Shown here in pieces: positions 10,829 to 22,830 of a stretch of 64,000 bases of DNA. This DNA comes from Deroplatys truncata (lineage: Eukaryota > Arthropoda > Insecta > Mantodea > Mantidae). The number at the start of each line of letters is the position of its first letter. Position 1 is the first letter of the stretch. The DNA is taken from the NCBI GenBank assembly GCA_030765065.1, contig CM060977.1, positions 94,195,795 to 94,259,794 on the forward strand, given 5' to 3'. The position numbers and the translations under genes were made by a program. The notes under the pieces were generated by a model that saw only the letters and a list, made by a program, of their open reading frames with translations, searched no databases and was not told the DNA's origin.

Positions 10829-12046
10829 TGAGGATGACAATACAATTTTTAAAACTTGTCCTTACAATTAATTTGCTTCTTACTTATATTAATAATTAAA
10901 TAATTTTCTGAAGGTTTTCAAATGATTTTGTTTTTCAAAATATTCCCCTTTAACATCAATACATTTTTGAATTATATGATAATGTTCTACTGTTTGACCT
11001 GAGACGAAAAGGTGCTTCCACGCATCTTATTTTTATTTTTTTCGAATACAGAAAGAAATAACAAGGTGGTATGTCAAGGCTGTAAGGTGGAGGATTTGTC
11101 ATGATCACCTTTAGGGCATCTAGATATGCTATATGCGACGATGCGTTGTCATAATGTAAGATTATTTTTCCTCTTGAACGTTTTTCAGAATGTTTTAAAA
11201 TTTGCGGTAAGCAGATATTTGCTTACCAATCGGCAATGCTGTAGTAGCAATATGGCCCGTTTTAGAAAAAATGCTAGCAACTATCTTAATGCAGGCAGCA
11301 CTGCGAATTCGTCTGACTTTTGTAGGCTTAGGTTCTGTTCGAAAGACTCATTGACCTCATTGTCTTTTCTTTTCAAGATCATAACAATAAATCCGGGATT
11401 CATCACTGTTAACGATATTCCAAACCGAATTTGAAGCGTCGTCTTGGAATTTTTTCAGAGATTTTCTTCTCCAATCATTGCGATGTTTTTAATCGGAGTC
11501 AGTTTATGTGGAATCCATCGATAACAAAGTTTTCTCACGTCTAACTGTTGATGTAGAATGTTTTGGATTTGACTCATACTGATGCCCAATGTCGCCCAAA
11601 TAAATTCATAAGATGCCCGATGATCTTCTTCAAGCATTGCTCGAACAGCGACAATATTTTCATCAGTAACACCAGCTCTTGTGCGTCCTTCGCGAAATTC
11701 CTCACTAAGAAAAACTCGATCTCTCTTGAATTCGTTGCACCAATTATAAATGTTTGCCTTAGATGGGGCTTCTTCTCCAAAGGCATTTTTAAGCCGATCT
11801 TCGCAAAGTTTAGGCGTTAATGGCGAGTAAATACGGTAAAAAATCACAGAACGGAAATTTTCTCTAGTCAAATTCATTTTTGGTGAACAAACAATCTTTA
11901 AATAATGATAATTAGCAAACTAATACATAAATCGAACAAACTACAGGGTAATTAACTCGCAAAACATTAGAAAGTAGCTTCAAATATATAACAAATCAGT
12001 TATTTTTAGAAACATGGCATTGTAAACATTTTCAGTATTGCTCTCG
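10829..12046. mobile_element. mariner element inserted into the H LTR
   Basis: 1218 bp, flanked by TA at 10827-10828 and 12047-12048. The ends TGAGGATGACAATACAATTT and, inverted, CGAGAGCAATACTGAAAATG are related. The LTR reads GGCAGATA before and TAACCAGAATATTC after the insertion, against GGCAGATAACGGAAACTTC in the uninterrupted copy at 24077. The target was therefore the TA of CAGATAAC. Confidence 0.85.
10890..11877 (-). pseudogene. mariner transposase, decayed C-terminal half
   Basis: The N-terminal 140 codons are open (11877 to 11455), beginning MNLTRENFRSVIFYRIYSPL. They include KANIYNWCNEFKRDRVFL, FREGRTRAGVTDENI and a YEFIWATLGISMSQIQNILH block, which are the two helix-turn-helix regions of mariner transposases. 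Catalytic-domain traces continue in other frames down to about 10890 (a NASSHIAYLDALK-like stretch, and PPPYSLDIPPC for SPDLAPC). The lost frame and altered SPD motif indicate inactivity. Start chosen at the Met preceding the conserved helix-turn-helix. Confidence 0.8.
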
Positions 12047-12168
12047 TATCTGCCGGTAGCGCTCAGGTGTTTACGCCGACGATAGCGCGACTTATCTTTG
12101 TTTTTACCTCCGACTGCCCGGCGCCGACTTCCCGATAACCTTGGGCTATAGCCACTGCATCACACGAT

Positions 12169-12934
12169 GGCTTTGTATGAACAGTTTATGGCTGTGATAG
12201 AGGAAATCGTGTGAATGCGACGTACCACATGTTTTAACAACAAAATTTAGAAAACTATCACTATTTCTCTCCAAAGATCATATTTTCAGGGCCTGTTTGA
12301 AACATCAGTGCTAGTACCCCAAATATGAAGTTAACGGAAGTTAGAGAGCCCACCAATCCACTTTTATGAATCTAATGGGGTCAAATTTTAGGAATACAAA
12401 TATAAATATATTTCTAAATTATTATTATGGAGGGTTTTAAAATCAGTCAAAAGCTTTATAAGGATACGAATAACACTTAAAGTTTATGAATTGTATAAGA
12501 TACACATCCTCCATCACAATCTGTGTCCCACATTGCTTCTTTAGGTGTTCTGTTGGGAGATTCTAAGCCACTAGCTTCAGCCAACTCTCAGCGCGTCAAC
12601 GGATTAAAACCAAGGCATAAGTCGACGTTCAAAGTAGCACCGCTGGCTTCTAAATCTCCTGGCCAAAGAAAAGAGTTTCTTTTAACAAGAATTATTCCTA
12701 CCCTGCGCTTGGATGAAATTTCCTGTCTCCAGTGCAGCAGACTATTTTATATTGAACGTTTATAATCATCAGTTTCTTTTATTTTACGTAGGTTTAACTA
12801 AGTAGTTCATGTAAGGGCGAATCTGTAAGATACCTCGTAATTCCGTGTGTGGTGGCCAGTTAACCTTCTAGCTGTTATCTCTGAACCATACAAGTTTCTT
12901 CGTCACGTTTATAGAAGTCTTAATGCTTGGTAAC
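12169..12934. other. Unassigned stretch
   Basis: One 80-codon frame (12523-12765) has no recognisable domain and lies in non-repetitive sequence; I do not call it a gene. Confidence 0.4.
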
Positions 12935-13525
12935 TGTAACTCTGCTTCTATAAATGACTGGTAGATGGCCGCTTCTATTCGTGTCCCAAGAGGTCTTAGT
13001 GCTATAGAATTGTACGTTTGGTTCTATACGTGATTGGCAGATTGCAGCTTCGACGCGTGTCCACATAGACCTTAATGGTATATAATTTCTGCTTCTATTA
13101 ATGACGGGGAGATGGCAGCTTCGACGCGTGTCCACATAGACCTTAGTGGTATGTATATAACTGTACCTCTGCTTCTATTAATGACGGGGAGATGGCAGCT
13201 TCAACGCGTGTCCACATACCTTAGTGGTATGTAATTTTACCTCTGCTTCTATTAGTGACGGGAGATGGCAGCTTCGACGTGTCCACAGAGACTTTAGTGC
13301 TAAGCAACTGTACCTCTGCTTCTACACATATCGGGAAGTTGGCAGTTTTGACACGTATCCACATAGGTCTTAGTGCTAGGCAACTGTACCGTTGGTTATA
13401 CACGTGACGAAGAGATAGCAGCTTCGAAATATATCCAAGAGACCTTAGTGCCAGGTAGTTGTCTTCTGCTTCTATACGTGACGGGCAGATGATTATTTAT
13501 ATAAGTGTCCACAGAGACCTTTGTT
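12935..13525. repeat. Minisatellite, about 75-bp unit, eight diverged copies
   Basis: Units recur at 12981, 13057, 13128, 13208, 13279, 13355, 13431 and 13505 (position of the GTGTCC-like core), spacing 71-80 bases. The unit core is CTGCTTCTATTAATGACGGG, then GAGATGGCAGCTTCGACG and GTGTCCACATAGACCTTAG. Short minus-strand open frames spanning it are repeat artefacts. Confidence 0.9.
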
Positions 13526-13749
13526 TATATTGGGGATACATCCTGGGTCCAGTTTTTCCTAAACTGATGTAAATCGTTAAATTTCCTTTTTCGTCTTATG
13601 TTTGTTTATTCCCTGCAGCATTTGTTAGGGTTCCCCATTTCGTCTTGGCAGGGTTCTCAGCCTCAGACAAACTTCGTAAGCAGCTGCTTGGTTCCGGTGG
13701 CCTTCTCATGCTTTTATGGTCTGGCAAAGCCAGCGGAATTCATTGCGCT

Positions 13750-14405
13750 TCCAAAGATGCGACATGAAGATTTTGAAGAAAATCCCCCACCCTGAACTAC
13801 CTTTTACATGGAAAATGTTTTGAAATGTTTCGTTTATTAAAAATGGCTCTAAATATTTTAATTAAAATAGCGTATATTAAACATATTTACATGACGAATA
13901 AAAGGTAAATCTTGAATTTTGTTAGCATAGTCTGTGAAGTCCTCTTGATTTTGAAGAAATTTTTTTAAACTTGCAAAATAGGCAAACGTTAAGCGATAGA
14001 TGAAAACGTACTACACAAAAAATGTAGATCTCTTTAAAGCGTACAATTTATTTCAAATAACTTTCTTTGTGGCATAAGACATTTCCGAGACATATCCGTT
14101 ATTATTGGTTCGCATTCTTGAATACTTTGTCATTCAATAAAGTCCTGTCGAATTTCAGTTGTTTCTCGCGATCGCATGGAAACATTATGTAATTTTAAGG
14201 CCAGCATATAGCGTCCAGTTGTTAAAACATTTGACTAACGCTGTTCTCTTTGTATCTATAACGAAATGTGTAATGAAGCTATATCTGCAAAGATTTATTT
14301 GGATTAAAAGCTAGTAGAGAAAAATAAACCTTTGCAAGAATATTTTGCATACCCACTAATTAAAGATAGGGGATGCAAATAGTCATGTGAATGTAACATA
14401 TCTTT
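13750..14405 (+). mobile_element. Family B repeat, 5'-truncated copy
   Basis: Starts in the middle of the consensus (AGATGCGACATGAAGATTTT, CCCCCACCC, CTTTTACATGGAA) and runs to a decayed 3' end (CATGTGAATGTAACATATC). It is of a subfamily with CGATCGCATGGAAACA and TGTATCTATAACGAAATG. Confidence 0.7.
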
Positions 14406-14872
14406 TTTTATTTGCAATTCATTTCCAGCTTCTTTTCATGTGGCGCGGACTGCAATGCATGAGTGCCTTTGTGCTTCAGAATCCTTTGGAAATAATGAAG
14501 CTATGCAGAACACTCACTAGACTGCACAACGAATAAACAAATTCCTAAATAAACAACACTTTAATACGTAAAAGTTATATCTATGTTTGTCTGTTTGTGA
14601 TAAATATGATGTACTTCGATGTGTAAAAATTAACCTTTCTTCGGCAGTTTGTGATGCATTACGAAAAGATAAAGTTGTGCTCGTGTTTATTTTGCAAAGA
14701 AAAAGAAAAGTGGAATTGCTGAACGTTGTAATGTCATTGCAACTTATTCATGAGTTTAATATTATTGACAGGTATATTATATGTACCAGAAGAGGGCAAT
14801 GCCATAATATTAATCAATGGGAAGTTTTTCTGCCGCAAGCCGTAAAAGAAGAGAAACAAAAATTTTGTTGCC
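14406..14872. other. Unassigned stretch
   Basis: A 104-codon frame (14587-14901) runs into family-B sequence at its end and shows no domain, so it is not called as a gene. Confidence 0.4.
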
Positions 14873-14985
14873 TTAGTTTCTCTACCACGCTTAGGAGGTA
14901 GAGAAGGTATTGCATTCAACCCCAAAATTCGATACAGAGATTTCACAGCCAACACATGTTTTGTAGCCCTCTGATCTTCCTCCCC
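14873..14985 (+). mobile_element. Family B 5' fragment
   Basis: TTAGTTTCTCTACCACGC and GGTAGAGAAGGTATTGCATT match the 5' end of the subfamily copy at 21107. The fragment breaks off after the ACACATGTTTTG block. Confidence 0.6.
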
Positions 14986-14996
14986 AAACAAAATAC

Positions 14997-15783
14997 ACTT
15001 TCTCTACTACGTATAGTAAATAGGAAAAGTATTGCATTCCACCGAAAATAGATGTTTTGAGTAACCCCGAATCCAAAAAAGCATTTTTGTAAACACGTCT
15101 GTATATGTGTCTGTGAACACACAACTCAAAAACGAAACTTGGTATTTGAGTTTAGTATCTTCCAAGAATACGACATGAAAATTTTCTAGAAAATACCCCT
15201 ATGCCAGGCTACCCTTTACGTTGAAAAGTTTTCGAAAATTGTGATGTCTGTTTACGATTTTCATTAAAATATTCATGCGTTTAAGATATTTTTATGGTAA
15301 ATGCGATGTATATCTTGAATTTTCTGGAAATGTCCCCAAAAGTCTTCTTCATTCTGAATAGCGTTTGCATAACTGGTAAACCATAAGAGAGAAATAACGT
15401 TTTACTAACAAAGAATTTAGATCTCGTTAAAACACAAAATTTATATCATATACATTTTTCTTGTCGACTGAATCATTTCCGAGATATTCCTTGTTATTTG
15501 TTTGAATTTTCCAATACTTATACTTTTTCTCAAATGGGAATTCGTTATTCTTTTTTTATGTCCTGGACACACAGAGAATGGAATGCCCCACATAGCAACC
15601 AGCTCTTAAAAGATTTGACTATCGCTTAAAGCCTATCATTTCCCTTTCACCTACAAGAAAATTAGCAATAAGATAGTTTCTGAAAATTTTTATCTAGATT
15701 AACATGAAGTAGATGGAGAATAAGCGTTTGTAAAAATAGTTTGTACAAGAACATAGAAAGTCGTGTGAGTGTAATACATCATA
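14997..15783 (+). mobile_element. Family B repeat
   Basis: ACTTTCTCTACTACGTATAG start and a GTCGTGTGAGTGTAATACAT 3' end. Full internal order is preserved, with a short TG patch near 15102. Confidence 0.75.
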
Positions 15784-15789
15784 TTTATA

Positions 15790-15875
15790 AAAAACGTTCG
15801 TGTGTGTGTGTGTGTGTGAACAGCATTACTCAAAAACAAAAATTTGATAATCACCAAACTTGGTATTTAGGTTGT
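15790..15875 (+). mobile_element. Family B fragment truncated by family D
   Basis: (TG)n at about 15797-15817, then AACAGCATTACTCAAAAAC and CCAAACTTGGTATTTAGG, cut off where the family D sequence begins. Confidence 0.65.
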
Positions 15876-16692
15876 CGCGGTAATCTGTCTCGTGTTATCT
15901 TATTTACTGAGCGCCTCTTGTTTTATTATTTTAAATTTGGGTTCTTTGTCCTCCGGCTAGCTATTATTACTCAGTCGCGCAAGGATCTCTCAGCAAGGCG
16001 TTTAAACGGAAAGGAGTGTTACTAAAAGGTAATAGTGATAAAACAATTTGTTTCTACAATTTTATTGCCGCACACTTAATTAATAATTCACATATTTAAT
16101 CTTTATACACGCCTGACTGAAACTGTGACATTTCCTAATGTAACTACTGTCGTATTAGTTGCCGCGTACCAATTACTTCGCGTACTTCACATTTTGTAAC
16201 TAACTTTACGACGTGTACCTCGCGAGAGATTCTTCCAAACTATATGATGTGCACCTCACGAGGGATTCCTTAGAACTACCCGACACATGGTTATGCCTCG
16301 AGAATACGTTCTCCCTCTCCTCGAATTGCCTAAACATTATAATAGAGCTGCTATTGGTTACCAAATCGCAACAACATTAGCGTCTGTTTTGTCAGCCAAT
16401 CATAATTACAAACACACATACTTTAGGGAAGATATTCCCTCCATTTCTAAAGAAAGGCACGCTAACCTGACGTCATTTGTTTGTCTCTTCTTAATGATAA
16501 ACAACTCACCCCCTCGGTTTATTGTTACCCACTTCTATTGTCAGTTTCAGTGAGGCCGTGTAAACTTATTTCCTAACAATACTTATGGCTAACAAACATC
16601 TAAACTCCTGTACATACAATAATATTAATTTACACTACAATCACTCTGACATTCACATCATGTTATTATATAAAATATTGCCTCATATGCCT
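15876..16692 (+). repeat. Dispersed repeat family D, LTR-like, copy 1
   Basis: Matches 32532-33412 and 38435-39325: TGTCGCGGTAATCTG start, GGCTAGCTATTATTAC, GTAAACGGAAAGGA, CTTTTATTGCCG, AACTCACCCCCTCG, TGTCAGTTTCAGTGAGG and a shared break-off AATAYTGCCTCA. No coding frame. The TG...CA ends and the promoter-sized length suggest an LTR, but no clear target-site duplication was found. Confidence 0.6.
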
Positions 16693-18783
16693 CACTAGAA
16701 ACATAATTATAAATATTTACAACCTTTTTTTGGAAAATTTATAATTGGGTTTTTAGTCTCCTGAATATTGTAACACGCGGTATCTATCACTTGCACGTAA
16801 CACTGCACACACATTTTACACACGTTATACTTCTTACCTTTTTCTCGCCAATATTCACTGGCTCGAGTCTAATGTGTTTATATACCTACATCTGACCTTA
16901 TAAGTTTTCTTTCATACGGCAAATACTGTACCCTAAACTATTTAGGTCACTGTTACAAAGTGATTATACCCTCTTAGGTTATTGACATAAAAATTTATAC
17001 ACTCAAGCTTTTTACTGTGGTTTATTTTGTAATTATTGAATATATTTACCAAAATATTTATCCTCTACACAATCATATTTACATCTCTTAATTCTAAGAC
17101 ATAATTTCACATTATCTGTGTGCTACATAAATGTTTGGCTTTAATTATCCTTACCCCTTTTTATTGTTTTGTAATTTATATTCATAATACCCTTTGAATT
17201 ATATCTACATATTTTTACTTTCTTGTGATATTAATTTATCCTTATTACATGCTTCATTTCAAATATGGCTACAGGTTACTGACAAAATGTTCTTTTTTCC
17301 CTTTAAACATTTATTTCTGTTCTGCATTTATTTATCCTTCCTTATAACATATCCACATAGTTAACCCTCTTACATTCCAATACTTTGTTCTGCAGTTTAG
17401 CTTTACTTATCCTATTCCATACCGTGATTGTGTCAGGGTAGGATGCGGAAATGCTAACACTAGGATATTGTTTAGAAGGAAACACTGTTTCCACTTTTCT
17501 CACTCCGGCACGTCTTTATCCTAGAAATCCTGGGAGATTCCTTTGTCACTAAACACCTGAGATTATTTAACTCTATACTCCCGCAATTATCTCTTGTTTC
17601 ACTAACATTTGCTCCGATAGTTACTCAATATGTAGGTGCTCCATTACTGTTCTTTAGACTGGCATTAACTTGAAATATTCTCTTGACAAATATGAAATTA
17701 TTGATAAGTTGAATAAAAATTATAACGTGGAATATTATTAGCACAATAGATAAATATTCCACTCAATACGCTTTACAACTTTAGAATCCTAGCGACCTTT
17801 TATAAATCGGAGTACTGTTTCTTTAGCGACAAACTCTTAAATCCACATAACGGTGCTACTTGCCTCGAGATTTCTGTACATGAAGTCACACTTTTCTATC
17901 TTCCCATTGGTGCTAACAACAATCCTGCATCTGTATTGGCTCTCCGGTTGAAAATTCGAAGCATAAAGGGTAAGAAAGGTAGCGTCTACTTTCTCTTGAA
18001 ACTTGGTTCATCCCCTCGAAATACAAAGAAACGTTGGATTTTTATGGCTCCACGCTCGGAAAAATACAATGAACGTTTTGAAGCGAAAATACTCTCTTTG
18101 GCCTAAATCTTGTGGATTTTTATACCCAATTACGCCTTTATTTATTTAACAACATTTATGAAACTTAGAACATATTTAAACTTTTTAAGGACTTTTGATT
18201 GATATAGTTATTAATCCAATTACTTTAAAATGATAGAAAATTAACAAGTTGCGTGTTAATTAATCACTAATAATTCACAAACTGTAATTAAGATTTCCTT
18301 TTTGTGCAGGTGTGCTCAGGAGGAAATATAGTTACAGAATGAAACAAAACACATTTTTACAAAATTATTATAATTATTATTTAAATCAGGAGCTGTCAAC
18401 AATCTTAACATTTTCGCCTTGTCTGAATAATTTGTTTTTTCTAAATTCACCTCTGAGCAGTTATTCGACGCGAATAATTTGGCAGACACAAGCACAGAGT
18501 CCAATAAAGTAATGATAACTATGTTGTGCCCCAGAGCCAATTAAATGGCTAAAAGCATTTCTACAATAAATCAAAATTAAGCAGAGGGTTATTCCCACTA
18601 AATTTGTTTCCTGTCATTTTAAATCAACAATATGAAACATGACCCTCTTCAGAGAAAGTGGTTAAAAGGGCAATAATGGTTAAAAATAGTTATTTGGTAT
18701 TTTGTAGTATTTATCTGTCATTAGAATTGCGCCAATACTAAGACACTAGAAGAATAACTGCTCTTAACCGAAACAGCAAAAAC
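16693..18783. other. Unassigned AT-rich 2.1 kb
   Basis: No significant open frame or recognised repeat. GGTAGGATGCGGAAAT at about 17438 resembles GGTATGATGCGGAAAT just upstream of the family D copy at 38435, a possible remnant of D-associated sequence. Confidence 0.4.
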
Positions 18784-18785
18784 CC

Positions 18786-19562
18786 GTTGTGTTGCACTCG
18801 CATGACCTTCTCTACTCTTGTACAAACCATTTTTACAAACACTTATTCTCCATCTACTTCATTTTAATCGAGATTTGCAAAAAATATCTTATTGCTAATT
18901 TACTTGCAGGCGCAAACGGAATATGGTAGGCTTTAAATGATAGTCAAATCTTTTAAGAGCTGGTTGCTATGTGAAGCATTCCATTCTCTTTGCATGTCCA
19001 GAACAAACAAACAAACAAAAACAAAAATACGAATACTAAATTTCCATTTGAGAAGAAGTATAAGTATTGGAAAATTGAAACAAATAACAAGAAATATCTC
19101 GGTAATGGTTGACTCGAAAGAAATATGACATAAATTGTGTGTTTTATCGAAATATGTTGTAAAACGTTGTCTATCTCTTACGGTTTACCAGTTATGTAAA
19201 AGTCATTCAGAATGAAGAGGTCTTTTGCGGAAAGAAAATTCAAGATATACATTTCATTTGCCATGAAAATATCTTAAACATATGACATTTTAATAAATTT
19301 TTGAAAAAAAAATAAAAAATCTCGATCCATGCAAAGGGTAGTTTGGGGTGGGGAGATTTCTCATAAATCTGTGTTGCACGTAAAAGGTACCGAACCCAAA
19401 TACCAAGTTTGGTATTTATCCGACTTTTTTTGAGTTATGCTGTTCACACACACACGAGCATTTTTCCAAAAATACGGTACCTCAAAACATGTATTTCCGG
19501 TGAATTTTTTCGTTCCTTCCCTACTATACTTCCCCTACTTGGTATACGTAGCAGAGAAAGTA
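18786..19562 (-). mobile_element. Family B repeat (antisense)
   Basis: Starts (as read on +) with the 3' terminal GTGTTGCACTCGCATGACCT and TCTCTACTCTTGTACAAACC, and ends GGTATACGTAGCAGAGAAAG. The microsatellite is contracted to (CA)5 near 19445. At 19563-19590 a further 3' terminus begins (AAAATCTGATGTGCTGCATT), showing another tandem, truncated copy. Confidence 0.75.
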
Positions 19563-19590
19563 AAAATCTGATGTGCTGCATTCACATGAG

Positions 19591-20395
19591 TTTGAAACGC
19601 CACGATGAGGCGTCAATTTGAAGCAGTAACATGCCGTCACTTTTGAGCCATATACTTTAACTACTATGTTGTTGTTTCTGCTGCCGTGATCTCGTAGCTC
19701 GTTCTGTGGTCTCGTGCGCCAGCTGCTCTAGTATTATCGATATGATATATTTCTCTCAGGGTATGCGTGAATGTATTTTAAAGGACAACACCAGTTTAAA
19801 TTGACTGAGGAGTGTATTGTGAACCAATGTTTGAGTTATTGAAGCGAGTTGCCGACCATTTGAGATGAAATAGATCTGTAGCACAGAATTTATTATACCT
19901 GCTAACTTCTGCAGTATCAATTTTACGGTTTGAAACAACTGTTTCCGCAATAAAAAAAAACTAGTAGCGTAACTTGCCGCGAGTCGCTAAAATGCTTATC
20001 GCTGAGACCTCTCGCAATAACCGCGAAATCTTACTCACACTAGGCGCTTAAAACATAACACTAGCAGTACATATCGGTGAGGCACCAGAGAGAATTGGAT
20101 TGAACTTACAACCTACTGTATTGGCAGAGTCTATAAGCTACTGCGTTCGCTACTTCGGCTGATACTAATTATTTGCTAATCTGACTTCCTAATTACCTTC
20201 ATCTTTCCGGAAAAACATTTCAACTCATATTTGTTACATTACACTTTGATTTAATATACAAATTATTTATTGCAATTATTTTTCTATCTTACTGTTATTT
20301 CTTTAATTGTTTATATCTGCCCGTCAATAATTACGGTATGAAGTTTCACTACTCGCTTTTCTACATACTATTCCAAAGGCTTATTCTTCGATACA
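19591..20395. other. Unassigned stretch
   Basis: No gene or repeat recognised between the B copy and the (AAT)n tract. Confidence 0.4.
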
Positions 20396-20397
20396 AC

Positions 20398-20469
<72 letters not shown>
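20396..20469. repeat. (AAT)n microsatellite
   Basis: About 24 uninterrupted AAT units. The poly-Asn open frame across it is an artefact. It borders a retroposon-like block, so it may have arisen from a simple-repeat tail. Confidence 0.95.
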
Positions 20470-20640
20470 CTCATAGCGCTACAGCCCATACTTCATTCCT
20501 CGCGCTCACGTACACACCGCAAGGATGGGATATCATCCAGCGATACGGGGAGCTGATGTGGCCGGCATCACTCATCCCCCCAGCCGGAATGTTCGCCTCC
20601 GTGACCGGGATGCTGCCTATCGCAGCTCCTTAAATTCCGC
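20470..20640 (-). mobile_element. Probable retroposon (SINE/LINE) end next to (AAT)n
   Basis: The sequence TCATAGCGCTACAGCCCATA directly adjoining the AAT tract, followed by a GC-richer block, has the form of an antisense retroposon with a (TTA)n tail. No head or coding sequence is visible. Confidence 0.4.
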
Positions 20641-20689
20641 TGTTGGCATGAACACGAGAAATAGAAATGGAATATAGCGAGTTAGTACT

Positions 20690-21085
20690 TGAAAAGCTTA
20701 TATTTATCTGAAAATTCAAAGCAATAACAAAGAATACTTTGGGAATGGTTAATGCCAAAAACAGTTTTATATAAATTATGTGCTTTTATGAGATGTACAT
20801 TTTTCGTGTAGTAAGATTTTGTCTATCTATTAAAGTTTACCAGCTATACAAAAGTCATTCAGAATGAAGAGGACTTCAGAGGCTATTCGTAGAAAATTCA
20901 AGATGTAATTATTTCATGTTATACTAATATCTTACACATTTCGTATTCTTTATCAAAATCTTTACCACCATTTTTATGAAAAACAAAAATAACAAAACTT
21001 TTCCATGTAAAGGGAAGTTAGTCTTCCGTGTTGCATCCTCTGGAGATGCTGAACCTAAATACCAACTTTTCGTTGGTATTTAATC
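20690..21085 (-). mobile_element. Family B fragment (antisense)
   Basis: Contains TTTACCAGCTATACAAAAGT, ATTCAGAATGAAGAGGACTT and CATGTAAAGGGAAGTT in antisense family order. Breaks off in AACCTAAATACCAACTTTTC. Confidence 0.65.
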
Positions 21086-21106
21086 ACTTGTTAGTTACTC
21101 TACCAC

Positions 21107-21932
21107 GCACATAGCAGGTAGAGAAGGTATTGCATTCCACCAAAATAGTTGATACCGAGATTTTACCGGAAGTACATATTTTGAAGCACCTGAATAAAAA
21201 AAAAGGAATTTTTTGAAAAAGGTCCGTGTGTGTGCTTATGAACGGGATAAAAAAAGTCGGATAAATACCAAACTTGGTATTTGGGTTCGGTATCTTCTAC
21301 GTGCAACACGAAGATTTATAAGAAAATCACCCCCTCCCAAACTACCCTTTCCATGGACCGAGATTTTTTTATTTTCTAAAAGTTACTTCTAACGATTTTG
21401 ATTAAAATACCATATTAAATATATTTACATCACAAACAAAACTCTGGGAGTAGCCTGTGAAGTCCACTTCATTCGGATTGGAATTTTGTATAGTCTTATA
21501 TAACTGGTAAACGTTAAGTGATAGACGAAATCGTACTACACAAGAAATGTAGAGCACTTTAAAATACACAATTTATTTCAAATAAGATTCTTTATGGCAT
21601 AAACCGTTTCTGAGATATCCCTTATTAAATGTTCGAATTGTTCAATAATTGTCATTCTTTTTAAAGGCCCATTGATTTTCAGCTGTTTCTTGTGATTGCA
21701 TGGAAACAGTATAGAATTTAAGACCACTATATAGCGTCCAGTTCTTAAACATTTAAGTATCGCTGTTCTCTTTGTAGCTATAACGAAATGGGTAATGTAG
21801 CTATTTCTGAAAAGTTTATTTAGATTAAAATGTAGTAGATATAAAAATAAGCTTTAGTAGTAATGGTTAGTATACCCACTAATAAAGATAGAGAGTAAAG
21901 AAGGTCATGTGAATGTATCACATCAGATTTTT
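21107..21932 (+). mobile_element. Family B repeat, divergent subfamily
   Basis: TTAGTTACTCTACCACGC start, GGTAGAGAAGGTATTGCATT, a short TG patch near 21225, and 3' GGTCATGTGAATGTATCACA. Forms an inverted pair with the fragment at 20690-21085. Confidence 0.7.
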
Positions 21933-21944
21933 TTTCTTCACCTT

Positions 21945-22270
21945 CTTCTGCCTTTCAAGGATTAGACCTGTCGACTGTTCCGGCCTCAGTTCCATCTTTT
22001 AACTGGCCTTCTATTGTCCCTCTTTCCTATAGGTTTATATTGTAAAGCTATATTTGGAATCCTTCTTTCTTCCATTCTTTTCAAATGCTCTTTCCAATTT
22101 TGTTTTTCTTCTAGTTTATCTTTCTCTACAAAAGTATTCAGATCTTTTCTAACTACTACATTAGAGATCCTGTCCAATTTAGTGCAACCTTTAACTGTTT
22201 GTAAAAAATCATTTCTGCAGCCTGAACACGACTACCATCGTTTCTTTCCAGATACTTTTTCTTAATCATG
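21945..22270 (-). pseudogene. LINE C-terminal remnant
   Basis: The minus-strand frame includes QNWKEHLKRMEERRIPNIAL and YKPIGKRDNRRPVKRW. This is the W-x2-HL-x-RM...P...Y.P.G+R..GRP.KRW tail typical of the C terminus of many insect non-LTR retrotransposon ORF2 proteins. Only the last 60-90 codons remain (5' truncation, normal for LINEs), followed by an A-rich stretch at the minus-strand 3' end. It may belong to the same group as the decayed LINE at 49-51 kb. Confidence 0.65.
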
Positions 22271-22827
22271 CTAATTACAGGCAGACAGACAGGTAATCAC
22301 ACACGGACTTTTATAAAAATCCTTTTTTATATATTCAAGGAGCTTCAAAAACGTGAATAATCTCTGTGAATAACTAACAGCACAAAGAAGAAGCGTCAGA
22401 AATTACCTGTACCTCAGTTTCTCTAGCCAAGGGAAAGAGAACTAAAACGTTCCTTTCAGAGAACCCCTTTCGACCGAATATTGAAATCGGAGCGTCACTG
22501 ACCGACCAAAATACACGCAAATGCTTTCACCATTCTGAGCCTAAAAATATCTGCTCGGAAAGCCATTGCAGTGACATTTAAAAGCAATTATATTATTTAG
22601 GGACACAAACTTTTGAATGTCCGGATGTAGCTGGTCTCAGAATCCATCTTCCTCTTTCTGACCCAATTCCACTAATCACCCATCCGCACCTTTAAGCTAT
22701 GGTAACTTTAACAACAAACAACATTCGGCTTCCTCCTAACTATTTATAGAGAAAATCTCACTTGGGAAGAAAGAATATCAGTTTAAATAAAGCCAATATA
22801 ACGTCGTTTATTCCGGGTAACCAACAT
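22271..22827. other. Unassigned stretch
   Basis: No gene or repeat recognised. Confidence 0.4.
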
Positions 22828-22830
22828 ACT

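Larger units (their letters stand above)
10578..12164 (-). mobile_element. Solo LTR, family H, split by a mariner
   Basis: On the minus strand the LTR begins TGTGATGCAGTGGCTATAGC at 12164 and ends AAAAGCGACA at 10578, the classic TGT...ACA ends. CGAT occurs on both sides (10574-10577 and 12165-12168), a 4-bp target-site duplication. Without the mariner at 10829-12046 the LTR is about 367 bp. It matches LTR copies starting at 23981 and 36261 (shared GGCTATRGCCCAA, GTTATCGGGA, GCGCTATCG, GGCAGATA). It contains heat-shock-element-like arrays at 10747-10822. Confidence 0.8.

Noticed and set aside
20338..20556. Poly-asparagine protein
   Set aside because: It is the translation of an (AAT)n microsatellite running into a retroposon-like end.
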